64,000 bases of DNA from Motacilla alba alba (taxonomy: Eukaryota; Chordata; Aves; Passeriformes; Motacillidae). The DNA lies in contig NC_052027.1 of assembly GCF_015832195.1 (NCBI RefSeq), positions 3,100,001 through 3,164,000 on the forward strand. Direction: 5' to 3'. Numbering within the stretch: the stretch's first letter is position 1; each line of letters begins with the position of its first letter. Made by a program: the position numbers and the translations under genes. The notes below the pieces were generated by a model. That model was given only the letters and a program-made list of their open reading frames with translations, had not been told where the DNA came from and did not search any database. Below are positions 25,201 through 37,200 of this stretch, piece by piece.

Positions 25201-28200
25201 CTCAAGTAATATTTGGGAGGAACTGGTTTTATTGTTTTTAATTGATACGGTGTGTCATTATTGAAGGCCTGTGATGTTAAGCATTAGATCTGATTGCAAA
25301 GACAAGGTAATAAAAGCTAGACATTATATTCAATAATATAGGTGTTGTGGCCTCATAAATTTGGCAGAGTCCAAGCAGACACAGCCATAAAGTGGCAATT
25401 TTACAACTGTCTGAGCTTGCAGAATTTTTTCCCCTCTAAACTGATACATACTCTTAAATCATCTTTATAGCCTTGCAACAGCTTTGTCTTTCGGCAGCTG
25501 AGGAAATGGGTCATTCTCCCAGCTATCTATAAGAATTAGAATGATTAAATTTCCCTTCTAGATGCAGCCCAAGGCCTGAACTGCCCCAGCTGTTCCTCCA
25601 GCTGTGTCCTGTGTGTGGGTTTACACCCAGAGGTGATGGCCAAGCTGAGGCAACGCTGCCTGACTCTGGCAAGGTTTAAGTTTGAGGTGTTGAACAGGAG
25701 GTGATGCCAGACGTGCTCATGGTGCTGAGAGCAGTGGTTGGAAGAGGTGAGAATTCCTCCTGCAGTCAACAGATGGGAGATGATTGACACCCCCACACTG
25801 ATTGTGGTGTTCATGCAAAAACAGAGCTGAGCTCTCCCAGAATCACCAAACCGGATTGAGAGCTGCTACCAGAATGATTTCAAACCCTTGAATCTGTCTG
25901 AGAGTTGGAGGATTAACTGTTAAAATTGTCAGGAGACATGGAGCAAGGTGGAAAAAACTCCCTCTCCTTTCTTTACTAAATTAAAGCTGTAGCAAGGTGA
26001 CACAAAACACACAGGGTGGGATGCAGGGCAGGAAGTCTGGGATAAAACATCCAGCCAGGAAGCAGAAGTGGTTTGTTAGGAAGAGCAGGGGTGGATTAGG
26101 ACCAGCTGACCTGGCCTGAGGGATGTTCAGCCCTTTCCAGATCAGTGGTCTGACTCTTTTTTTTTTATTATTTTTTTGAGTCTGTATTTATTGCGCTGAG
26201 CTATCAAATAATTCCAGACAATACTAATTCTAAAAACGTGCTCCACCAGCTTGTTTCCTCTCCCTCTGTAGCCCCTAAAATACTCTGCCTTTGTTTTCTG
26301 GTGTGTTGTGCAGTTTCTAAGATCTTGCTAACTTAATTGCACTTATTTCTTGCATTCTCTGTAAAGAGTTTGCAAGAAGAGACTTGATTAAATAGTGATT
26401 ATTCCTCCATGCACAGCATCCCAGTTACAATAGAAACCAGTGCTCATCCCCAAAGAAATGCCAGCTCATAGTATAGAAAAAGAAAATTGCTTCCCTTCTG
26501 CAATTTATCATATTTTTTCCTTGCTTATCTGAGGCGCAGATATTTACATAAGTCATAAGAATGTCCCTTTTCAACGGGGAGCAGATTATTCCTGCAGTGA
26601 GCAGTGCTTTTGTCCTTCTGAGTGTGCAGTTCCAGCTCCTCTGGGCTGTGGACATCCAGCATTAAACCTACAATGAAACTCCATTTACGAATCACAAACC
26701 ACTCCAATACTTTCTTCAGAGTTGCCACATTTCCCCTTTCTGGAAATTAAATAAAATTCCCTTTTTTAGCTGTCTTGTTTGGGATTTACTGAGTGGAAGA
26801 TTTGGTAAGTGACTGGATTTGAGTGTGAAGAAGTTTTCCCCCAGATATTTCTCTGATCCAGGCTGCTTTTTTGTTAAATACCCTAAGCTGTCTCATAATT
26901 GAGCAGTGATGTTTGGATAATTAAGATGGTCATCTGTCATCGTTCTGCATGGCCATACTTCTGGATCTTTGAATTCTGTTGCAGGGAACCTGTTAAAATG
27001 CCCTTTTTTGCCACCAAAAATCATCTCACCCACATACTCAAAAGGTAAAATAATATCAAAAATGGATTTATGTAGTTCTCCTACTACTTTTCCAGTTGTT
27101 ACAACCTTTAAATTGCACTGAAATCTCTACAGCTTTTTTGACTTTTTTGCTGTGTTACTGTGATGTCTTTAATGGTTGTAAAGGGCTGTCGATCCAACAA
27201 ACATCTCAATATCCCAAACTTAATGCTGGACACGGTTAATGTGCAGCTGGTTAAAAAACATTCATGTGATGCTAATTTTTGCCCATTCTGCCAAGAATGG
27301 GAAAAGCTAGACATATGGAGATCTAAAAATGATTTTTCTCTGCTACTGATTTTGTTCCAAAATTGCTATCAGACGAGTGACAAAGCCCTCAGTAAAGCAA
27401 ATCTGAGTTCCTGTAGGGTTTTACCTCCTGTTACTACTGTACTGTATTGTGATTATTGTGTAGCTTGTCTTCAGCCGTTATTTCTGTTCCTATATATTGT
27501 GATTTATATTTGTTTAGTCCAGTCAGTTTTCCTCAGCTGACATTGATTTTGGATTTATGAGGTGTTTCTGCTCTTCGAGAGAGGAGCAGGCAATGAGGCA
27601 TGGTCCTTTTGTGTTGTTTGGGGTGGTTTAAAGCTGCTTTATACACAGAGAAAAAGATAATTTTAATGGTGGAAGTGAAGATTCGCTTGATGGTTGTAAC
27701 ATTTCAACAAATTTTGGTTTGCCTGGAAAAACACGACATCAGTTTTCCATTGGTGTACTTCCTGCTGCATTATTCCCATGGGGAATGTGAGCATAACCCA
27801 AGAGAACTTAAATAAATAACAAGAATTTTGTAGAACTGTTGCTTGGAAATTGCAAGGAGATTCTGCTTTATTCCTAATTAGCCATGTGTGCTCTGTGTTC
27901 CTGTTTCATGCAGCATGGCAGGGATGTTCCTACATGGATAAAGCAGCAAGGATTTGTCCTCCCTCTTCATATAACTCCCTGATAAATGTAGGTTTAATCC
28001 ATAAATGAGGCAGGATTTGAAGGGCAGGGATCAATTCAGCTCACAGCAGATTGTGTCAGAGTTGTGACATGCTGATAGGAAATTATATTAGATCATGGAA
28101 AAATAGATCCCAATTTATTGCTCAGTGTTTGCTGTGACAAATCCTTCACCGAGCAATGTCATGTCTGTTCCAAATGAGTGTTTAGACTTGCAAATTTTTG

Positions 28201-31200
28201 CTCGTGTCTCTTGTATTGCCATTTGGAGACCTGCAAGTTCCAGCAGGGCTCTGCTTCATGAATAACATGGCATGGAAAGAGTCTCAGATGCCAGAAATAT
28301 TTGGATGCTCTGACTGCTTCTCTTCTGCAACTCTTGAATAGCAACATGCTATTTTTTCAGGGAACTGTAAGTTGAATTAATTGTACGTGTTTGGCTTTGG
28401 AAAGGTTTTATTCCTTTAAAGCAAAGCAAAGTTAAGCAGGTGCAACTCCAGAATAGGATTTCTGTCCTACTGCACAGCAGCATTTTGGGTTGGAAGAGAC
28501 CTTAAAGATCTGATTCCACCCCATGAGCAGGGACACTTCCACTGTCCCAGGCTGCTCCCAGCCCTGTCCAGCCTGGCCTTGGGCACTGCCAGGGATCCAG
28601 GGGCTGCTCTGGCACCCTGTGCCAGGGCCTGCCCACCCTCACAGGCAACAATTCCTTATATCCCATCTAAACCTGCCTTTCCCCATCCTGGTTTTCACCT
28701 TTGCTTCCTGCTGTCATTGCAGGCTGTGGGTGACACACGTCTGGGCATCAGCAATAAATCACATTTGGAAAGCTTCTTGCACAAAAATGTACTTTAAGGA
28801 GAGGGTACCTTGAATATTGTAAGAGCATTGGCCTTAAAAATGGCTCCATAGTGTTCCTGTGCTCTTTCAGTCTGCCAAGGAGAAATGGCATTTTTATTTA
28901 AAAACGTATTTTTCAATAGTCCTGCTGGTGTCATCATCATCATCTGCACAAATTTCAGCTGACAGTTTGAAATCAAATGGTACCTGAGAGACACTTATGT
29001 TTGTCCATATGAGGGGAAATAATACATGCTCACAGCTGGATCTTCCAGTGATTTCTGTCTGCCAGAGCATTATTTTCACCACCAGTACCAAACCAGTGCT
29101 GCAGAGACACTCTGCTGTACACTTTGTCAAATGCAGTCATTCTGAAGCACTTTCTTCTTTTGATAAACCTGTTTTCCAGGCTGAGGTAATCCAGGCTGAA
29201 ATTAGTACATCTTATTTATTAGTTATAAATTATTACATTTTATAGATTTATTATTATATAAATATCATGATATTATAATTATTTCATATATATATATTTA
29301 TATATTTGTGCACCATCTTCATTTGCTTTATAGTGCATGTTTTTAAGCTGACACAGAGGTGGATAAACAACCTTAGAATCTTCCAGCAGTTTCTAACCCC
29401 AAAATCTTACAGAGCTCTTGAACTCCATTTGTGGAGTGTCTCTTGGAAGAATGGAGGGCTGGAAAGAAAAAGGGAGAAATCAATTAGGAAGAACCAAATT
29501 GCAAGAAAAAAATTCACATTGAATCTTTTCACTTACCCTGTCCCAGGTATCTCACTTATGCCTTGGGGGAAGAAGGAGCAAACTGGAGACAATAACTGCA
29601 TTTGGCTCTCCACCAAGTTTATTTTTATCCCTGAATTGTGACTGTGGGGTGTTTCTCCTCCAGCTCTTTATTATCTTCTCTACTAAAATATTTGGGGTTT
29701 TTTTGCAAACAGGATAATTGATTAGGAGGAGGCAGGAAGGGAGGTGGCTGCAGTCCCAGCACTCAGAACAAGAGTGCTAAAAGGAATTTTTGTTTTTCAC
29801 AAGGGTTTTATCAAGTACCTTCTCCTAAAAGAGTGCAAGAGTACCAAATGAAAGTGCCACTAAGTGCTGCTTCCACATATAAATATTGGTGCTTTACTCT
29901 GAAAATTGACTCCTGGGTTATTTCCATTAGTTTCCCTTGGTTTATGTCCCTAATATTTAACATTCACCAGAAATCAGATTTATTTTAGTTCAGCAATAAA
30001 CTAAACGATTGCCTTTTTTATCCTCAAAATTATTATAGGCAGGAAGCAACTTTAAAATACTTCCAGCTATTGAAAAAGCACAACAGAGTTCTGGAAATGC
30101 TCTCAGCAATTAAATGTAAAGTTCTAGGGAGGTGATTAAAAGAACAGTTTGTCACTTGGAATGGATGTGGCTAATGGGGATGTATTTACATATTGCTTCC
30201 TAAAGCACTTTCTTAATTCTCTGCCTGCTTCCAGGGTGGGAGCAGCCTGCTCAGAGCCAGGCTTGTGGAATGACACAGCCAGTCTGGAACAATTAGTGCA
30301 GAAATGTGATGAGGAGGTGTGGCATTTGTGGGATCCCCAGGACAAGGGAAAAGATTGAGGGTCTGACTCCATGTTTCTCAGAAGGCTGATTTATTATTTT
30401 ATGATATGATATATGATATGATATCTCATTATATGATATTACATTGTATGATATGATATTACATTAATTATATTATATTATATTTATTATATTATATTTA
30501 TTATATTATATTATATTATATTATATTATATTATATTATATTATATTATATTATTTATATTATATTTACTAAAATTATACTAAAAAAATAGAGAAAAGAA
30601 TATGTCCAAAGGCTAGAAAAGAATGAATAATTAATAATAATAAAAACCCATGACTGACCCAGAGAGTCCACCACAGCTGGCTTTGACTGGTCATTAAGTT
30701 AAAGCAATTCACATGGAACCAATCCAACAATCACTTGCCACATTTCAAAGCAGCAAAACACAAGGAGAAGCAATCAGATGATTATTATTTACATTCTTTT
30801 CTGAGGCTTCTCAGCTTCCCAGGAAAGAAATCCTGGCGAAGGGATTTTTCATAAAATATCACAGTGACAAGGAGGAACCAATCCTTGTCCTGCACAGCTC
30901 CAGGGGAAAAAAATGGGGATTTTTATTCAGCCCTGGGAGGCCAGTGCAGCAGAGCTGCTCTGTCAGGCTCTCGTTAGCATCTGGGCTGCCCTGGGGGCAC
31001 CCAGGGGTGTTGAACCAGCAGCCGAGGAGCACTTCGGGGTGCAAAGTCATGGTCAGGCTCCTGGCTAATGGTCCCTGGCCAGCAGGGCCATGTGCTCAGC
31101 CCTTCTCCAGGGAATCTGTGGTATTTTGGGGTTCCCCAGATGGAGGAGGAAATGAGAATCTGACTCCAGGTTCTTGGAAGGCTAATTTATTATTCTATTC

Positions 31201-34200
31201 TATAAATTCTATACTTAACAATACTAAAGAATAGAGAAAGCATACAGGCAGAAGGCTACAAAGAATGATGGTGAAAACTCCTGACTCCTTCCAGAGTCTG
31301 ACCCAGCTGGCTGTGATTGGTCATGAAGTTAAAACAATTCCCATGAAACAAGCACCTGTTGGATGAGCAATCTCCAAACGCATTCCAAAGCAGCAGAACA
31401 CAGGAGAAGCAAATCATATAATACTGTTTGCATTTTTCTCTGAGGCTTCTCAGCCTCCCAGGAGAAGAAATCCTGGGCAAGGGGATTTTTCACAAAATAT
31501 GATGTTGACAGGAATCTTTGGGGTGGGACTGACCAGGAGGGAGTTGGTGTTAATAAAGAAATCAGCTGCCAGTCTGGAACATCTGTTTCACAAGGACAAG
31601 CTGGGAAATGTTGGTGCTTTAATTACAGCGGTGAGTCTTGCTTGTGACGCTGCTTGGGATGATTTAGAAAAGCTCCAGGAATTATTTAGTGGCTTCAGCC
31701 GCCTTCAGTGGCTGTGTGACATCCCTGTGGCAGCTGAGCACAGGTGGCAGATCATTGTGTGCCCTTACCTCTTCTGTGGCTGTGCTCTAGGCTGGGGGAC
31801 AGCAGAAAAAAAAAAGTACACTTCAGTATTTTTGAAGAATTACATCTGTTTTTACATCAAATCTCATTCCAAAATGAAAATAAGAAGTAGATTCTTACCC
31901 TGTTTCGTTAAAAAATGAAAATCAGGTTTCAGCCTGAAGTAGGAACCTTGCAGCTTCAGCTGAAACATTTCAATATTCTCATTAAATGAGTAGATTGGAA
32001 TTGCAAGATATTGTGTGTGTTTGTGTCTCACTGCTCTCATTGTTCTGGGCTGTTCCATACACACAAGTTGCATGCCTGATTACCTGCACAGCAGGCTGAA
32101 AATTGATCTGGTGTATTTTAGCTATAAAATAATTCACCTTTTCTGCCAAAACAATTAATGTTATACATTAATTTCAAATCAGAGTGTTGCCATTATACTC
32201 TGGAATAAAATTAATTTCAGGGGATATATTCTTCACTTTTTTGTAGCTGGACTTGTATTCCCATCACGCAGTTTACATTTGGTGTAAACAAAAATTCAGC
32301 CAAAAGAGTTCTTCTGCAGAGTTCAGGTGAAATCCCAGTGGCTGGGAAAACACTGCACCTGTTTTCAGCAGATCTCACTGTCTCGTGTCACTCCTGGAGG
32401 CCACAGGTCAAGCCCTGCTGTAGAGGTTTTGTAATTGTCATTATTTTTATATAGAGAACATGAACAAAAAGTAAATACCAACCCCATTTGTTCTCTGAAG
32501 TGTGACTGCAGCTAAAGACTTTTTCATTATCAGTGACAGAGCTACTCGAATGCCAGCAGCCCAGGACCCCCTTGGAAATGCAGTCTGAGCCTTGGTTGGG
32601 TTTGTTTTTCCCAGCTGCGCACACCCAGGATAGTTTTCAATTTCTGAGCATTGAATATGTGCAGGAATATACCCCAAACCCCTGAAATTATCTACAATTT
32701 ATCTCAAATAATATTCTAAATATAAATGCTAAATAATTTATCTCAAACAATATTCTAAGCTGGTTTATCGTTGCCGTTTCTGACAGAGGCACCTTGTGAC
32801 CTTTTGAGCTCCAGTTTACACATTTTTTAGGGGAGCACACAAACACCTTGTCCTCCGCCTCCAGAGCAGGAGATCTTTATTTGGAAAGCAGCCTTTGACG
32901 TTTGCCAGGAGAAATGAGGGAGATGTTGTTTGCTTTGTGGCACAGGGAGGGTAACACCAAGAGCAGCTGCTGGTGGGGGCTGGCCCAGGGGAGATTGGGG
33001 TGCTCCAGGTGCTGAACTAAGTGCAGGAAAATTGGCCCAAGTGAGAAAGGAAAAATATTAAGGCGAAGCTTGAAGTAATTTATGTAAAATAAAACCAATC
33101 ATACCCCTGGGAGCACTGACTTTCCATTATCCCAGTCCCACAGCAGTGTAATCCAAGGATTTCCCTGCAGGGAGATGAGTGAGGACAGTTTGCACCCCAG
33201 AGCATCCTCTGGGACCTTAATGCACTTCCACCTCATTAATTAATTCCCTGCTTTTGGGTAATCTGTTTGCACTCTCCCAGAGGTTCCTGTGCAGACAGCC
33301 AGAGCTGCAGCACTGGTGATAAATGGACTTTTTTGTGGGTGATTGGTCCACAAAACCCCACCTGAATGCTCAGTGTGAGCTCTCAGAGCTCTGAGTGAGA
33401 GAGTGAGGGATGCTCATCCACAAACTGCTCCCTTTAATGCCATTTCATCACACTTGGAGCTGAAATTGGGCCAAATGATGAACTAATTGGTTTCTGCCTT
33501 AATTAGGGAGTCTGTTATTATCCTCTCAAAACCAGTGTTACTTTTCCATCACTTTTAACCTAAGGTAGATCATTCAAAATAGCTGTTTGCTGCAGGTTTC
33601 CATGTTTTTAATTGCAGTTTCTGTCATTGCTAAATTCTGTCTGATTTCTTTCTTGGAAACAGTTTTCCAGGAGCCACGTGCCATCCTGTGGGATAGGCAG
33701 AGAGCCATTTTCAGACACAAAATTCCAGGATATTTCAGCTTCTCCTGGTGTGTCTGCTACAGAATATTGTAAAATCAGGGCAGGAGAAGTGCATGAAATA
33801 ATTGGGATCTGGGTATCAAGGATTGACATGATACTTCTTTATGTTTTGGTGGTTGGTTTTTTCTGTTTGTTTGGTTTTTTTAGATTTTTGGGTTTTTTTT
33901 TTTAACCTTGAAATGTTGTTCAGTCATCTCCATGCTCCCCAAAATCAAGAATTTTCATTTCTTACCAGTTTTATTTCTGGAAACACCCACGTGGCTAATT
34001 CAAATCCAGTCAGTTTGGAACATTTTAAATCTGTTTCAGAAGAACGTTGTTCACATCCCTTACTTGAGGCTATTTTAGAAGCCTCAGGTGTGAATTATGG
34101 GGCTGGCAGGTAGATATTAAGCAGGTGTAAAGAAGTGATGGCCCAGAAGACAAGGAGCAGGAGCTGGCATTATTTATGCAAATAGTGGATAAAATTAACT

Positions 34201-37200
34201 TTGTGAATTGTCCTTCTCCTTTAGATCATAGGTCTCTGTGCCTTTTTCCCCCCACAAACTTCTGCTTTTCCAGCTTTCTGAGTTTAATTACAGTTTGGGA
34301 TTTCCACCACTGCTGTTGTCACTTAAATTCCGTTTACAAGGAGTAAAATCACCCTGGTTCTGTAAATGATCTTCCAGTGAAATGTTTGTCTCACTCAGAA
34401 GAAATGTGTAATTTCTTAAGTTCTATATTTCTGAAATTCTTTAAATACTATTTAAAACCATATTTTCAAAAGGATGTGCATAAACTTATGCTTTGACTTT
34501 GAACATAGTTAAAAACCAATAAATGTGTGGGGTTTACCCCGGTATGTTCCTTTAGCAACAGTAATTTGGGTTTTTTTCAGGTTCATAAATAGCAGGAAAT
34601 GACCCTGGTAAACCCCAAAGGCCATGGTGATTTAATTGTTGAATTTCAGAAAGAATTCAGGTTTAAAAATGACAGGTAATTTCATAAGCATTTTTTTTAA
34701 TTGAGCACTTAGGTGCACAAAAGGCCTGGAACAGTGGGAACATGCTGAGTGTGTTGGAAACTGCACAGTAAATAATAATCAAATAATGCAAAATAAAGAG
34801 AAGCCGCCAACCAAGACGTAGTAAACAAATAAAAATTGAGTAATAACTGTAATTTCCAATACCTTATCCATGTATGGTCGCCAAATAAGGGAAAAATGCA
34901 TTGGAAAGCAAAGGCTTGGAACTCAGAGGAAGCCCAGGAGAGACATATTACTTCCATTTATAACAGAAAATCAACTGAAAACTTGTAATTGACAGAAGGG
35001 GAGTGAGTTTGTGTCCCTGGAGGTGCCCTAAGATCAGCGACAGGCAAATGGTGTAAACATAATAAATCACACCTCAAGTTGTTTAATATGATTTTTTTTT
35101 CTTTTTTTTTTTTTTATTTTGGAAAATGAGAGTGCAATTTTGTAAAGGACAATAAATATAAAATGAGGTGGTGGGGCACAGGGATAGAAATACTCCCTTA
35201 AAAAAGGTTGGGGTCAGTGCAAATAAGTGTTGAATGGGGAATTAGGTTTCCAGGAGTGTTTATTCATGGGTTGAAGGACCCAGTTAAACTGGAATCCACT
35301 TTGCATGGCTGCCATAATCCCAGTGACTGATTTCAGTGGGTTTATTCTTGATTTAGCCCAATATCCTAGTCATGAAATGAAGCTGCTTCTTTTCCTGCTG
35401 CATCTCCAGATCTCCACACTGCTCTGGACATCTTTTTTCTTTTTATTGTCTCCCTTTTTTTAAGCATGAAATAATATTTTGAGCGAGGAAACGCGGGTGG
35501 TTCAGTAAATACCAGAAAGCAGTAAAGGCTGGTGTCACCCACGGCTGCCTTGTGGGTGTCTGAGTTTGGTGTGGAGGTGAAAAATGGCTTTTTTTGGTCC
35601 TGAACTGGGTGTGCATCCCCTCCCTCAGCCCTGAGATCCCTCTCTCCACCCAGCTCTTCTGCAGAAAGAGTTCTCCTCTATTTTCTGCCTTCCCCATTTA
35701 GAAAGACCCCGGGTTCCTTGCTCCCTCAGACCACGGGGTCCCCTTCAAACTCCTCAAGTGTGCTCTCTTTTTTCTTTATTTTTGGAACAATTTAGTGCTT
35801 CCCACTGCCCTAATTCCCCCACTGTTTCCTGACAAATCCTTGCTGCCTTCCTTTCCAGAAATGAATTGCATCTCTTGGGTTCTGGAGGAAGGATTTGTGG
35901 TGCTCCTGAGGAGATGCTGCAGGTCCACAGGGGCAATGGTCTTGCAGGTCTTTTCCTCCCTGTGGTTCGGGTTTTGGCAATAAATATTTCTAATATGTAT
36001 TTATTTATTTATTTGTAAATAATGTTTTAAATTTATTTATTTATTTATTTATTTGTAAATAATATTTAAAATATTTGTTTTTATTTATTTATTTTCATTT
36101 CTTTCTAATATTTCTCAGTATGACAGACGTTTAACTCCTGAGCCTGTTAAGGGTTGGCCCAGGCTGCTACTGCAAAATAATCATAACGGAAGAGGTTTAA
36201 ATATTGATAGAAGAAAATTAAATGCAGGTTAATGATCAGCCGTTTCATTTGATGCCTTCTTTGCATTAGGCAGCCTATAAATATCTTAATAATTTCATTT
36301 ATTGAGTGTTTTTTTTTCACCTGCACAGTCTTACCTTGTGTTAAATTATCCTGTTGGCTTCGGCAGCCCGGGGAGGGCTTGAGGGCTCAGGATGTGTCAC
36401 CTTTTCATTTCATGGTGCACCCAAATTTGTGCACCCTCAAATTAAAGCTGTGCAGGAAGGGCTGATCTCCATTTCGTGGGGGCAGTGCCAGTGCTGCAGA
36501 CACTGCAACACAAGAGAGGTCAATCAGGCTGTAATCATTGCTAATTAGCACTTCCAGAAGCTGTAATCTTTGTATAAGTGCCACGTGGGTGAAAAAATTA
36601 TTCCTTGCCTAGAACACCATTAAAAATTTATTTTCCTTTGATGCTGTAGGAAATGAATGAGACAAACACGTGGCCGGGCACAGGAAGGGGCTTTTGCCAA
36701 TTAAAATTGGCCACACAAGGCTCAGAGTGATGCTCAGGAAACAAAACAAATTCTGTGGATTTTTTTTTTGCCAAATCTCTCAGTTTCTCTTTTGAGGTGC
36801 AGGTTTTGTTTTTTCCCTTTCAAATAATCATAATGAGTGGTGGCGAGGGCTGCTTTGCCACATCACACAAAAATGGTTTTTAATCGAGTTTTTGTAAATT
36901 TTTGTATGAAAAAATAGTTTTGCTGTGTGATGAGCCCTACTGGGAATTTAGGTTTCTTCTGACATCCTTATCACGCAGATACTGCTGTTTCTACCTGCTA
37001 ATCATCTGGCTGAGGAGTTAAGTAGCTACTGAATGAATAATCTTTCCATTTTAGCAAAGTTTGCTCCTGTTTTTGCTGTCTGCTCCTCTTTCCGTGCATG
37101 TTAAATTAAAAAAAAAAAAAAAAAAAGAAAAGAAGGAGATTTAAACAAACCTGCTAATATTCTGGATTTATTTTGCCTTTTTTTTTCTTTTTCTGGAGGA

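Noticed and set aside
30318..31510. A short provirus bounded by the two LTRs
   Set aside because: Each LTR has its own distinct 6-bp target-site duplication, and the 250 bases between them carry no retroviral coding sequence.
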